From positions 1,350,486-1,414,485 of the forward strand of contig NZ_JH993797.1 of the NCBI RefSeq assembly GCF_000316115.1: a stretch of DNA of 64,000 nt, read 5' to 3'. Below are positions 9,514 to 18,630 of the stretch, one piece after another. This DNA comes from Leptolyngbya sp. PCC 7375 (GTDB lineage Bacteria; Cyanobacteriota; Cyanobacteriia; Phormidesmidales; Phormidesmidaceae). A model generated the notes under the pieces. It made no database searches and had not been told where the DNA came from. It worked only from the letters and a program-made list of their open reading frames with translations. Within the stretch, counting starts at the first letter, position 1. Each line of letters opens with the position of its first letter. A program made the position numbers and the translations under genes.

Positions 9514-12072
9514 ATGTCTGCTGACCTTGCTCAACAATGGGAGATTGCGCTAGCTAACTGTGCTCAGGAACCTATTCATAGCCCAGGAGTAATTCAGTCT
9601 TTTGGAGCACTGTTAGCCACCGACCGTTCGTTAGAAAGAATTACTCACGTTTCCGATAACCTGAGCAACCTCTTGGGTCATGAGACTGATTGGATCAGTG
9701 CCAATGTTTTAGGACAGCCGCTAGATACGATTTTGCCCGACCAGCTCGTTCATGACCTTAATAATGCCTGCGGATTATCGACAATTACAACTCAACGCTA
9801 TCGATTAGGAATTTATGAGATTCATGGATGTTGGCTTGATGTGAGTGTCCATTGCATCTCCACCCGCACCTTGATTGAGCTAGAGCCTGTTACTGAAAAC
9901 CTGGATACCCATACTCCACTCCTGATGCGAGCTAAATTAATGCTCGAGAAAACGTCTAGCTCAGAGCAATTGCTTGCTCTCGCCGTAAAGGAGTTGCGCA
10001 ACACCACTGGCTTTGATCGGGTGATGGCCTATCGCTTTTTGTCAGATGGGGCCGGAGAAGTTGTCGCAGAAGCCAGCAGTCCAGGCGCTCAGTCCTATGT
10101 AGGCTTACGCTATCCGGCATCTGATATTCCAGAGACCACCCGTCGTCTGTTTTTGAAAACAGGTGTCCGTGTTGTGGCAGATGTTCATGCCCCTATGGCT
10201 CCGATCCTGGCATTGGATAAAACAGAAGCTGACCTCGACTTGTCTCTGGCTTTAATTCGTGGTTCATCGTTGATCCATGGTGAATATTTAAAGAATATGG
10301 GGGTCAATGCCAGTATGGCCATTGCCATTACAGTGCAGGGACAACTATGGGGATTGTTTGCCCTACACCACCGACAACCCAAGGTAATACCACCCGATCT
10401 TCGCACTGTCGTTGAACTATTTAGGCAATTATTTTCCTTGCAGTTCCAGCAAATCTTGGCTGAAGAACGATTTCGCGATCGCAAACAAACAGCATCCATA
10501 CTAGACAAGCTTTTCTCTATTCAAGCGGATCAAGCCGCACCCAAAGACTGGATCAAGATCATCATTCAAGCTAGCCAACCCTTTTGTCAGCTGCTATCGG
10601 CCCATGGTGTAGCCTTTATCAACGAGCAACAGGTAGTAGCGAGCTACGGGAATAGTCCCCCAACCTCAACAGTTTTAGCCCTGGCAAACCACCATAATGA
10701 CCATGGGCAGACCGATATCACTACCATTGAGTGTCTACAGGATCTCGACATGCCTGATGTGAAAACATGGGGCAGTAGTGCCGGGGGCCTATGCTTTACA
10801 ATTCCTTCCGAGGCCCCCCTGTATCTGGTTTTCTTCAGAAATGAGATTCTCAGCGATATCCGCTGGGCGGGTAATCCAGAGAGTAAAGAGCTAGTAGAAG
10901 ATAGCCCGAACCCTAAGTTACGCCCAAGGCGCTCCTTTGAAGAGTACAAGCAAATCGTTAAGGGTCATTGTGCCCCTTGGACAGCTTCGGACCTGAATAT
11001 TGCCCTAGAGATCCGAACTGAATTGATTCGTTTAGCCAGAATTAAAATCCAAGACTTTCAACAACGTCAACAAAACCTTTTAGTGGCAGAACTCAATCAC
11101 CGGGTTAAAAACATTTTGGCGTTAATTCGCTCAATAGCTCGCCAAACTGAAATGTCTACAACTTCTCTAGAAGAATATACAACAACCCTAAAAAGTCGAA
11201 TCGCCGCACTGTCCGCCGCCCATGATCTGGTAACAGGCTATGGGTTAGAATGGCCCAATTTACGAAATTTACTCGCCATTGAATTACGCCCCTACCTGAG
11301 CGATATAGCCCCTAGGGTAACCCTGACAGGTCCCGTGATTGGCCTCAAGGCCAATTTTGTCCCAACCTTTGTTTTAGTTATCCATGAACTCACCTCCAAT
11401 GCCGCTAAATATGGTGCTTTATCCGTCACATCAGGCAACGTAACTGTGCAGTGGTATGAACACTATGGTGGGATTAAGCTGATCTGGCAAGAATCGGATG
11501 GGCCCACCGTGACTCCTCCCCATCGACAGGGGTTCGGTCGCGATCTAATTGAACGAGCTATTCCCTATGAATTTGAGGGCGAGGCGACGATCCATTTTCT
11601 ATCCTCTGGCATAAGGGCTGAATTTTGGTTGCCCAATCATCTTATTCGTTGGGGTCAAGCAGGCGGTACAAAACCGAGTCCTCTGGCGAATGTGCCAGAA
11701 ACTGACCGACTCAAGCCCATGGAACAGATTCAAATATTAGTGGTAGAAGATAGCTTGTTAGTTGCGATGGAAATGGAAAGTATTTTAAAAAAGATTGGAT
11801 TGGCATCGATCACCTCAGCCCCCAGCGTCGCCCGTGCCTTTAAATATCTGCGGCAAGAAAGCTATCAGCTCTGTTTATTGGATATTGATCTGAAACAGGA
11901 AACAAGTTTTGAAATCGCTGACTTCCTGATTGAGCAAGGTATACCGTTTGCCTTTACCACAGGTTATAACTCCAAGCACGCTCTCCCCAATTCCTTGGAG
12001 TCGGTGCCGCTCCTAAAAAAACCCATTGATGAATCAAAGCTAGAAAAACTTGTTAGTGACCTGCTTAGTTGA
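9514..12072 (+). CDS. Biliverdin-type phytochrome with HWE kinase and receiver
   Basis: The 852-residue product has the PAS-GAF-PHY photosensory core, an HWE-type kinase and a C-terminal receiver. C16 in NCAQEPIHSPG is at the place of the biliverdin-binding cysteine of bacteriophytochromes. The GAF domain has PASDIP (D204) and H255, but I254 stands where phycocyanobilin-binding phytochromes have cysteine. The PHY tongue motif PRRSF is at 471-475. H529 in ELNHRVKN is the phospho-acceptor of an HWE/HisKA_2 kinase, with the N-box HELTSNAAKYG and the WxE element WQES. The receiver's acceptor is D790. It should be a soluble red/far-red light sensor. The regulator immediately downstream is probably its partner. 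Chromophore choice is inferred from the cysteine position alone. Confidence 0.9.
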   Translation: MSADLAQQWEIALANCAQEPIHSPGVIQSFGALLATDRSLERITHVSDNLSNLLGHETDWISANVLGQPLDTILPDQLVHDLNNACGLSTITTQRYRLGIYEIHGCWLDVSVHCISTRTLIELEPVTENLDTHTPLLMRAKLMLEKTSSSEQLLALAVKELRNTTGFDRVMAYRFLSDGAGEVVAEASSPGAQSYVGLRYPASDIPETTRRLFLKTGVRVVADVHAPMAPILALDKTEADLDLSLALIRGSSLIHGEYLKNMGVNASMAIAITVQGQLWGLFALHHRQPKVIPPDLRTVVELFRQLFSLQFQQILAEERFRDRKQTASILDKLFSIQADQAAPKDWIKIIIQASQPFCQLLSAHGVAFINEQQVVASYGNSPPTSTVLALANHHNDHGQTDITTIECLQDLDMPDVKTWGSSAGGLCFTIPSEAPLYLVFFRNEILSDIRWAGNPESKELVEDSPNPKLRPRRSFEEYKQIVKGHCAPWTASDLNIALEIRTELIRLARIKIQDFQQRQQNLLVAELNHRVKNILALIRSIARQTEMSTTSLEEYTTTLKSRIAALSAAHDLVTGYGLEWPNLRNLLAIELRPYLSDIAPRVTLTGPVIGLKANFVPTFVLVIHELTSNAAKYGALSVTSGNVTVQWYEHYGGIKLIWQESDGPTVTPPHRQGFGRDLIERAIPYEFEGEATIHFLSSGIRAEFWLPNHLIRWGQAGGTKPSPLANVPETDRLKPMEQIQILVVEDSLLVAMEMESILKKIGLASITSAPSVARAFKYLRQESYQLCLLDIDLKQETSFEIADFLIEQGIPFAFTTGYNSKHALPNSLESVPLLKKPIDESKLEKLVSDLLS

Positions 12073-12074
12073 CT

Positions 12075-12494
12075 ATGGCTACCGTACTTATTTTTGAAGA
12101 CAACATGGCCTTGGCCCTGCAATGGCGACAGTTACTAGAAACCCATAATCACTACGTCTGCTGTTGCACAACCATACGCAATGCATTAGCGATCGCAACA
12201 GCTATTCAGCCCGATATAGTGATTATGGACATGATGATTAAACAGAATGGTCGATTTATCCCAGAAGGGGGACTGACACTGCTAGCCCGCCTAAAAATGG
12301 AGTATAACGGCTCACCTTATATCATCGGGGTAAGTGGATACAAGCCCGGAGTTTATAGCAAATCTACGCCTCTAGAACTCGCCAAACAGACAGGTGTAAA
12401 GATAACTCTCTACAAGCCAATTGCCCCCGATCAATTAGTAGACACTATTAACCAGTGTTTAGCGAATCAGCAGCCATCCTTAGAAAATCGCTAG
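12075..12494 (+). CDS. Single-domain response regulator beside phytochrome
   Basis: This about 139-residue CheY-like protein has the acidic site FEDNM, the phospho-acceptor in IVIMDMMI, a switch residue in IIGVSGY and the lysine in LYKPIAP. It contains a short insertion after the acceptor (KQNGRFIPEGG). The ATG at 12075 lies 2 bp after the phytochrome stop codon; a TTG at 12069 would give a 4-bp overlap. Either way the two are translationally coupled, and this is the likely phospho-target of the HWE kinase or a competitor of its own receiver. There is no output domain. Confidence 0.85.
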   Translation: MATVLIFEDNMALALQWRQLLETHNHYVCCCTTIRNALAIATAIQPDIVIMDMMIKQNGRFIPEGGLTLLARLKMEYNGSPYIIGVSGYKPGVYSKSTPLELAKQTGVKITLYKPIAPDQLVDTINQCLANQQPSLENR

Positions 12495-12678
12495 ATTCGA
12501 CCCCAGATTTCAGGATCTCAGCCTTATATTTTCTTAATACCTATGCTGTGTCGTAGCCCTACCTATGACATATATTTAATTTTTCTCTGCCCTCACAACA
12601 TACTCATAGTATTGATCTACTATCCTATAGTATAGCGAGGCAACAAATATCTGTAGGCTTTTCATAGGTAGGTATGCG

Positions 12679-14274
12679 GTGATCTCTCAGGGGCTTCCTC
12701 CTCTTATTCAACAAATGTTATGGCCCAGTTTCTATCCTCACTGGACGCAAGATAAGATTGAACTGGTACAAACCCACACTGCCTATGTCCTATTGACGGG
12801 AAACTATGCCTATAAGGTCAAAAAGCCAGTAAACTATGGCTTTCTTAACTATACGACCCTGGCAGCTCGCAAACACTATGTGGAAGAAGAATTACGGTTA
12901 AATCAACGCACCGCTCAAGAAATTTATTTAGCCGCTATCCCCATTTATCAGCAGGGAGAACAGTTCAGTCTTTTAGGCCAGGGAGAACCGGTTGAATATG
13001 CAGTCAAAATGCATCAGTTTCCCTCTCGTTCTCTATTTTCTGATTTGTTGGCTCAGGGTAAATTAACTCCAGCGTTGATCAAAAGACTTGCCCATCAAGT
13101 GGCAGTCTTCCATCAGCGCGCTATGGTTAGCGACTACATTCAGGCATTTGGCACTGTTGTCAAGATTCGCCAGGCATTTGATGAAAACTATGCCCAGAGC
13201 CTACCGTATATTGGTCGTGGTCAAACTCAACAGCAACTACAAGAAACTCAAAAGTATACGGATCGAATTTTTACTGAGCATCAAGAGCGCTTTCAAACGC
13301 GTATCCAACAACAAAAGATTCGTGAATGCCATGGCGATCTGCACCTGAGAAATATTTGCCTATGGCAAGACCGTATCTTTCTATTTGATTGTATTGAGTT
13401 CAACGAAGCATTTCGATACGTAGACACCATGTATGACGTGGCATTCACAGTAATGGATTGTGATGCCCATGGACGTTATGACCTGGGTAACCTTTTTCTT
13501 AATACCTATCTAGAGGAAACAGGTGATTGGGAAGGGTTAGAGGTTTTACCGCTATACCTTAGTCGCCAAGCCTATGTTCGAGCAAAAACCACTTCGTTTC
13601 TTTTGGACGATCCCACCATTGATGCTGAGAAAAAAGAACAGATCCAAACCCAGTCCCAAGCCTACTACACCCTGGCTTGGCGTTATACCCAGCTACACCC
13701 AGGACAACTAGTCCTGATGTCAGGGCTTTCTGGGGTCGGTAAAAGCACCGTAGCCCAGGAGTTGGCCCTGCTCACCAATGCCCTCCATATTCGTTCTGAT
13801 GCCGTGCGTAAACACCTGGCAGGGATGTCACTCAAGCAGCGAGGAGATGCGAATCTGTACACGTCAGAGATGACCCAGAGAACCTATGCTCGCTTGGGGG
13901 ATTTAGGTATCCGACTAGCAAAACTAGGGCATATTGTTATTCTCGATGCAAAATACGATCGCATCGCTACTCGGCAAGCTGTCCTGACTCAGGCCAAAGC
14001 GTCAAGGGTTCCCGTCTCGATTCTTGTGTGCCAAGCGCCTTTCGGTGTAATTTGCCAGCGACTGCAACAGCGCACAGATGACATTTCTGATGCGACCAGC
14101 GAGTTACTGACAAAGCAAAAAGCAACTACAGAAGCATTAACTAATGAAGAAGAATCCCTAGCCACATACCTTGATACCAACACGAATTTCAAGGAGGGCA
14201 TTCAAGCTCTAGCGGCCAAGATTGGCTCTGCTATGGCAGTTTACAAATCATCTGCTGAGAGTTCTGAGGGTTGA
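12679..14274 (+). CDS. APH-like kinase fused to AAA/P-loop kinase
   Basis: This 531-residue protein has an aminoglycoside-phosphotransferase-like N-terminal half (about 30-320) with the catalytic loop CHGDLHLRNI (D220, N225) and the metal-binding-type segment LFDCIEFNE, and a C-terminal P-loop domain (about 340-510) with SGLSGVGKST (K355) and a gluconate-kinase-like arrangement (RSDAVRK). This two-kinase fusion corresponds to the COG2187/COG0645 type, widespread in bacteria with an unknown substrate. The GTG start at 12679 is chosen because AGGTAGGT lies just upstream; the next Met is 14 codons in. It stands alone on its strand. Confidence 0.8.
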   Translation: MISQGLPPLIQQMLWPSFYPHWTQDKIELVQTHTAYVLLTGNYAYKVKKPVNYGFLNYTTLAARKHYVEEELRLNQRTAQEIYLAAIPIYQQGEQFSLLGQGEPVEYAVKMHQFPSRSLFSDLLAQGKLTPALIKRLAHQVAVFHQRAMVSDYIQAFGTVVKIRQAFDENYAQSLPYIGRGQTQQQLQETQKYTDRIFTEHQERFQTRIQQQKIRECHGDLHLRNICLWQDRIFLFDCIEFNEAFRYVDTMYDVAFTVMDCDAHGRYDLGNLFLNTYLEETGDWEGLEVLPLYLSRQAYVRAKTTSFLLDDPTIDAEKKEQIQTQSQAYYTLAWRYTQLHPGQLVLMSGLSGVGKSTVAQELALLTNALHIRSDAVRKHLAGMSLKQRGDANLYTSEMTQRTYARLGDLGIRLAKLGHIVILDAKYDRIATRQAVLTQAKASRVPVSILVCQAPFGVICQRLQQRTDDISDATSELLTKQKATTEALTNEEESLATYLDTNTNFKEGIQALAAKIGSAMAVYKSSAESSEG

Positions 14275-14290
14275 GGTTGGCCATAACGTC

Positions 14291-14308
14291 AGCCGGGAAA
14301 TCTCGGCT
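14291..14308. terminator. Short GC-rich hairpin after the kinase fusion gene
   Basis: AGCCG and CGGCT flank an 8-base loop, 17 bp after the stop codon at 14274. No T-run follows, so the terminator role is weak. Confidence 0.35.
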
Positions 14309-14360
14309 GGGTAGGGCATCAGGAGGCAAGCGGCAAAAGTCAATGAGGCCGTGTATTATG

Positions 14361-14387
14361 CCTGCTGCCTGCTGCCTGCTGCCCGCT
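14361..14387. repeat. CCTGCTG heptamer tandem repeat
   Basis: Three copies of the 7-base unit CCTGCTG plus a degenerate fourth lie between the kinase fusion gene and hsp20. A short microsatellite with no visible function. Confidence 0.6.
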
Positions 14388-14512
14388 ATTTTTTGACCCC
14401 ATAAATTCCTCAATTTTGCGTCCTACCATAAAGTTAAGGGTTGGCCTGGAGGTTATGGAGTTGTGACCAACCAGGGCTGACCATATAAAAAATGTTTTTT
14501 AGAGGGTTTATT

Positions 14513-14980
14513 ATGACACTCACGCACTGGCAACCATTCCGTCAAATCGAACATTGGGAACCTTTCAGCGAAATGGAAACACTGAGAAAAGAGCTGGATA
14601 AATTGTTTGCCCAATTTACCCCTGGTCTCTCTGACGCTCAAGCTAGTTTTAGCTTTATGCCATCAGCTGAGATGGACGAAACCGATACTGAAATCCATCT
14701 TAAGTTTGAAGTCCCTGGCATGACAGCGGATGATCTCAATATTGAGGTGACTGATACAGCGGTTACCGTTAAAGGCGAGCGTAAATCTGAGTCGAAGACA
14801 GAAGAAGATAACATTACTCGCTCTGAGTTTCACTATGGCAAATTTGAGCGTGTGATTCCCCTATCTAGCCATATTGTCAAAGATGCTGTTGCAGCTGAGT
14901 ACAACAATGGCATCCTTCGCCTGGTGCTGCCCAAATCGGAAGTTGCAGCTTCTAAAACCGTAAAAATTAAAGCCACTTAG
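14513..14980 (+). CDS. hsp20: Small heat-shock protein (Hsp20 family)
   Basis: The 155-residue product has a short N-terminal arm (MTLTHWQPFRQIEHWEPF) and a full alpha-crystallin domain at about 45-145, with the conserved stretches FEVPGMTADDLNIEV, VTVKGERK, FERVIPL and the family-typical YNNGILRLVLPKSE. It should form ATP-independent oligomeric holdases. The ATG at 14513 is chosen over one at 14492 because AGAGGG lies 6 bp upstream and the product then starts like other family members. It is monocistronic. I did not find an obvious CIRCE element upstream. Confidence 0.92.
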   Translation: MTLTHWQPFRQIEHWEPFSEMETLRKELDKLFAQFTPGLSDAQASFSFMPSAEMDETDTEIHLKFEVPGMTADDLNIEVTDTAVTVKGERKSESKTEEDNITRSEFHYGKFERVIPLSSHIVKDAVAAEYNNGILRLVLPKSEVAASKTVKIKAT

Positions 14981-15018
14981 GAGTTAGCAGTCTACTATCT
15001 CCAGAGGCTTGGCGATGT

Positions 15019-15065
15019 GGTTCCCCTGACGTTGGCAAAGCCTGCCCAAAGGGCTTAGGGGAACC
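15019..15065. terminator. Imperfect hairpin downstream of hsp20
   Basis: GGTTCCCCT (15019-15027) is complementary to AGGGGAACC (15057-15065), with further pairing possible inside the loop. It starts about 40 bp after the hsp20 stop. There is no T-run. Confidence 0.4.
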
Positions 15066-15105
15066 ATTGGGGAAGGGAGTATCGAGATATAGCACTGACG
15101 ATCGA

Positions 15106-15341
15106 TACCCCCTCTCAAGGCAGCTACGGTGTATACAGAAGTCGGAGAGTGGCTCCAAGTATCGAGCCCTCATCCCCCAACCCCTTACTCCCTGGGGGAG
15201 AAGGGGGGCCTGGCCTCAAAGTCCTTCTCCCCCAGGGAGAAGGATTTAGGATGAGGGCCAATTCAAGGTCAGGTATACCTTTTGGGACATTATCTTCTAG
15301 ATGTGTGTACACCGTAGCCTCTAAAGGCAGAGGGGGTAATA
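15106..15341. mobile_element. Nested inverted-repeat (MITE-like) element
   Basis: The outer arms are about 32 and 38 bp, both reading TACCCCCTCT inward and ending in GCTACGGTGTAYACA (15123-15137; complement at 15304-15318), with a small indel between. Inside, GCCCTCATCC and CTCCCTGGGGGAGAAGG are repeated in inverse orientation (about 15166-15213 and 15222-15258). No transposase frame is present. The inner palindrome resembles a repeat type common between genes in cyanobacteria. Confidence 0.65.
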
Positions 15342-15381
15342 CCGTACACCCCTACAAATAATTTTATCAGAGGATATTTCC

Positions 15382-16539
15382 ATGCAACAGCGTCGTCTCA
15401 ACGCCTATCTGAATCTTATTCAAGAACTATTAACCTGCCCCAGAGGTGAAGAATGGATTCGGCTTAAGCAGCATGAGCATTTAGTGGATTCTGAGCTGCT
15501 TCAAGTCATGGAACAAGTGGCCTCACAACTGTTGCGAGAGGGCAATCGCCAGGCTGCTATTTTTTTACACAATTGGGCGGCAAAACTTCACCATATTTTA
15601 GTTAAAGAAACGCCAATACCCAAACCGGACGATGATCAATCCCAGGCATATTTAGCCCTGATACAGGATCTGTTAAGTTCTTCAGAAGACGATAAAGAAC
15701 ATCTGTTAGCCAAGCACCATGATTTAATTGGACCAGGGTTGGTCCATCAGATGAAACAGGTGGCTCAACAACTTAAACAACAAGGATCAGATGAGTCAGC
15801 CGACTATTTACAACACCTGGCAGATGAGCTCAACCAAGCATGGATTTCAGCTCATGCCTTTCAGCCTGAGCTGCAAAAAGAGTCTTCCCATGTACCCTTG
15901 AAAACAGCTGATTCTGCAACAGAAAATACAGACCAGAGTCCCAAGGTAGCAGGCGCTAAGGACGTTGCTAACGAGGATGAAGGCGGCAGCCCATCACAGC
16001 AGATAGTATCCACACAACCGCTGACCACGTCATTACAGCTCAAGGTGAATCAGCAACTGGCGGATGCAATGTCTGAAATATCACAGGCGCTACACCAACT
16101 CAATCAAACCATTACGGCTCAATCCCATACGACAAATCCACTGTGGTATATGGATGTGTTAGAGCGGGCGGCAACAGCACAGTGGTTGCTGACCACTGAC
16201 GAGATTGAGCAACTGATTGGAGTTAAGCCTAAGTGCCATGGAAAAGACAAAACCTATCAGCGAGGTACATGGACGTTTGTAAAAGTTGGTAAACTTGGTG
16301 CTCAGACTGCCTGGAAAGTGACTAAAACTCGTCTAAATGCTGCGCCGCCGCCGCCGCCCGTAACAAATAATCCAGACACTAGCCAGCAGCCTAGCTATCG
16401 TCAGACAAACAAAATTAAACCCAGTATATCCCTGGCGAAACATCCTCCACTTAAACAAACTGCATTCAATAATGGTTCATCCGATAGTGACCAGGCTGAT
16501 TCATTGGAAATACCCGAAATGGACGATGTTTGGGCATAA
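15382..16539 (+). CDS. Unknown protein with two helical repeats and WTF/VTK-type tail
   Basis: The 385-residue protein has two related helical units of about 65 residues: YLNLIQELLTCPRGEEW near residue 9 and YLALIQDLLSSSEDDKEH near residue 90, each followed by a VA(S/Q)QL(L/K) helix. Such units occur in cyanobacterial proteins next to TPR or CHAT domains, but neither is seen here. A linker rich in Ser, Thr and Glu follows. The C-terminal part holds a compact segment with LLTTDEIEQLIGVKP, YQRGTWTFVKVGK and TAWKVTK, perhaps a small winged or DNA-binding-like fold, then a proline run and an acidic end. The function is unknown. The LOG gene starts 27 bp downstream, suggesting an operon. Confidence 0.7.
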   Translation: MQQRRLNAYLNLIQELLTCPRGEEWIRLKQHEHLVDSELLQVMEQVASQLLREGNRQAAIFLHNWAAKLHHILVKETPIPKPDDDQSQAYLALIQDLLSSSEDDKEHLLAKHHDLIGPGLVHQMKQVAQQLKQQGSDESADYLQHLADELNQAWISAHAFQPELQKESSHVPLKTADSATENTDQSPKVAGAKDVANEDEGGSPSQQIVSTQPLTTSLQLKVNQQLADAMSEISQALHQLNQTITAQSHTTNPLWYMDVLERAATAQWLLTTDEIEQLIGVKPKCHGKDKTYQRGTWTFVKVGKLGAQTAWKVTKTRLNAAPPPPPVTNNPDTSQQPSYRQTNKIKPSISLAKHPPLKQTAFNNGSSDSDQADSLEIPEMDDVWA

Positions 16540-16566
16540 TGGATAGGTCGCTACTGGAGATGCCTA

Positions 16567-17295
16567 ATGGCTGATTCGGACCATTTCAGGGGTTTATCAA
16601 CAGCCATAGAAACAGATAGCAAAGCTGTTTTCGAAGTCGTAGAACAATCCATATTAGGTCTGTGGGAGGTGGTGAACAATTTAACAGCCCTACGTCCTCC
16701 TAAGCGAGCTCGCTATCGGGTCACAATTTTTGGATCGGCTCGTATGGCACCAGGGAGCGAACTCTATCAAGAGGTTAAGCAGTTAGCAAGTGAATTAACC
16801 CTACTGGGCTGTGACATTGTCACGGGGGGTGGCCCTGGTTTAATGCAGGCAGCGAATGAGGGCAGTGTCTTAGCCGACCCCAATGATCAGGTCAAATCCA
16901 TTGGAATTCGAGTTGATTTAAAGCATGAGCAAGCCACTAACCCATTTGTGGAAGAGGCTTACTGCCATCGTACATTTTTCTCTCGACTACACCACTTTGT
17001 TCTAATGTCGGATGCTTTTGTCGTGATGCCAGGTGGTATTGGCACAACCTTAGAAGCGCTGATGATTTGGCAGCTACTGCAAGTGCGTAAACTCGATCAA
17101 ACACCGTTTATCTTGGTTGGTTCCATGTGGAAAGGGCTATTGGATTGGACCCAGGCCAGCATGCTTGATGAGCAAACGCCCATGATTGATCCAGCCGATA
17201 TGGCTATCCCTAGCTGTGTGGAGCGGTATGAAGATGCGATCGCACTCCTCCGGGCCTCTCAGCAACGTTGGCAGCAGGCACACCCCGCAACTTAG
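16567..17295 (+). CDS. LOG-family Rossmann-fold nucleotide hydrolase
   Basis: The 242-residue product has the two LOG (lysine decarboxylase-like) signatures: GGGPGLMQAANEG at about 87-99 and PGGIGTTLE at 155-163. These bind nucleoside monophosphate and hold the catalytic Arg/Glu in cytokinin-riboside-monophosphate phosphoribohydrolases. The family cleaves the base from a nucleoside 5'-monophosphate. About 55 extra N-terminal residues precede the core. The real substrate in this organism is not visible. It is close behind the unknown gene at 15382 and probably co-transcribed. Confidence 0.85.
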   Translation: MADSDHFRGLSTAIETDSKAVFEVVEQSILGLWEVVNNLTALRPPKRARYRVTIFGSARMAPGSELYQEVKQLASELTLLGCDIVTGGGPGLMQAANEGSVLADPNDQVKSIGIRVDLKHEQATNPFVEEAYCHRTFFSRLHHFVLMSDAFVVMPGGIGTTLEALMIWQLLQVRKLDQTPFILVGSMWKGLLDWTQASMLDEQTPMIDPADMAIPSCVERYEDAIALLRASQQRWQQAHPAT

Positions 17296-17320
17296 ACCTT
17301 CGGCACGAGTTGCTCAATGC

Positions 17321-17548
17321 TTAACCAATCATGATCAGGACCACCAAAGCAGCCAGGAATGCTGTAAATGCAAGACCAACCATGCTCGGCGAAGACTTAG
17401 CCGAAGACTTAGCCGAAGACTGAGTCAAGTCCACTTCATGGTGACAGTAAACACACTCAAAGATATCTTTCTTACTGTGTTCTAATCGAACCAAGCCTTG
17501 TTCTTTGCATCGAGGGCATACTAATGCAGACTCATTAGCACTCATCAT
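17321..17548 (-). CDS. Small zinc-ribbon protein with C-terminal membrane helix
   Basis: This 75-residue protein has a CPRC and CVYC pair spaced like a zinc ribbon (LVCPRCKEQGLVRL, IFECVYCHHEV), then a low-complexity linker with SSAK repeated, then one hydrophobic helix (GLAFTAFLAALVVLIMIG) at the very end. It is probably tail-anchored with the ribbon in the cytoplasm. The start at 17548 is chosen because AAGGAG lies 7 bp upstream; a frame open further upstream lacks this. It faces the LOG gene with only 25 bp between the stops. The function is unknown. Confidence 0.75.
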   Translation of the reverse strand: MMSANESALVCPRCKEQGLVRLEHSKKDIFECVYCHHEVDLTQSSAKSSAKSSPSMVGLAFTAFLAALVVLIMIG

Positions 17549-17611
17549 ATAAATCTCCTTGGATCGCATGAAAATTTCGAAAGTATAGTTGTTCTAAGGT
17601 TTTGTTATTAC

Positions 17612-18271
17612 CTAAAAAGAAAACTCTTTAGCAAAAGACTGACGGGTGACAGGCTGGTCTAATACAAGACCTTCACCCCCCAGTGGATGGGCGTCATCAA
17701 TTAGATGCCCTGCCACTGATAAATAGACTTTTGCATTGGGGTCCAGGCTTGTGGCGGTATAAATGACCTGGGCAACTCGATAGATCATTGAACTGGAGCC
17801 CCCACCATAGGTGAATTCCTGGGACAAATTCACATAGATACCCCTAGAATTAGTGGTCAAACTGAGTAACTGGGTGTTTTTAGGAATAGCGGTGAAGGCA
17901 TCGTCGATCTTCACTGAGCCTGCCAGCAACAGTTCCATGGCTTCAGTCAGCATCACTGCTGGAGATGCTTGCGCTTCTACTGATAGCGGTTGAGGTAATA
18001 GCTGCTCTTGCTGATTGGAAATGCTCACCCAGTAGGTTTGGGGCTGCACGATGACTAAGGCAGCCAGCTCCGCTGGTAAGGACGAGTTGAGCCTTGCGAT
18101 CGCATCCGATAAATCTAGACTCTCTACCCTCGTTATCCCCCCTGACCCATAGTCAGTTTGTTGAGAAGTCCACCAGTATCCCCAGCCTGCCAAACTACCC
18201 AAAATAATGGCCACTAGATACAGTTCTAGTGTTTTCCAATTAAGGGGATGTAAGGTCTTTTGTGCGCTCAT
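17612..18271 (-). CDS. GerMN-domain membrane-anchored protein
   Basis: The 219-residue product has an N-terminal anchor helix (LYLVAIILGSLAGWGYWW) and a C-terminal GerMN domain at about 95-210, recognisable from LLSLTTNSRGIYVNLSQEF, GGSSSMIYRVAQVIYT and HPLGGEGLVLDQP. GerMN domains are found in spore-germination and lipoprotein LpqB-type proteins and in many non-sporulating bacteria, including cyanobacteria, as extracytoplasmic domains of uncertain ligand. The ATG at 18271 has GGAG 6 bp upstream and is preferred to a TTG six codons earlier. It may form an operon with the zinc-ribbon gene 63 bp downstream. Confidence 0.8.
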   Translation of the reverse strand: MSAQKTLHPLNWKTLELYLVAIILGSLAGWGYWWTSQQTDYGSGGITRVESLDLSDAIARLNSSLPAELAALVIVQPQTYWVSISNQQEQLLPQPLSVEAQASPAVMLTEAMELLLAGSVKIDDAFTAIPKNTQLLSLTTNSRGIYVNLSQEFTYGGGSSSMIYRVAQVIYTATSLDPNAKVYLSVAGHLIDDAHPLGGEGLVLDQPVTRQSFAKEFSF

Positions 18272-18352
18272 AGCTTGCTCCAGAAACAACTGTTCTGATA
18301 TTCATCTACGACAGATATTTCTATGGCAGATATTGACTAAACCCAATCAGGA

Positions 18353-18462
18353 TTGCCGTTGCTAATTTATTGCCGTTGCTGATTTAGAGAATGAATTGAT
18401 CTGGCAAGATCGCCCTATATCAGGATTTTTAAGCTTAAATCCCCTTGAGAATCAGCAACGCC
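18353..18462. mobile_element. MITE-like element with TTGCTGAT termini
   Basis: CGTTGCTGATTT (18374-18385) and its inverse (about 18449-18460) bound roughly 90 bp. The left end is also tandemly duplicated: 17 bp at 18353-18369 recur with one change at 18370-18386. The same terminal motif occurs at 25304, 52210 and 56613. There is no coding capacity. Confidence 0.6.
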
Positions 18463-18630
18463 CCAGAATTTATCAAGCGTGTTTATTGAGCTTAACCATT
18501 GTCTTCAAGCTAACTCAACAATTTGAGGATTTTATGTAGACAGTGATGCCCCTTAATTCAGACTTCTGAACAGTTGTTTCACCACATTTTCAGAATTACT
18601 TATTAGGCTAGGATTAAGCAAAGTTAAGGA

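Noticed and set aside
15067..15361. Short overlapping frames in the hsp20 downstream region
   Set aside because: They run through the inverted-repeat element and encode low-complexity Pro/Gly/Arg sequence.
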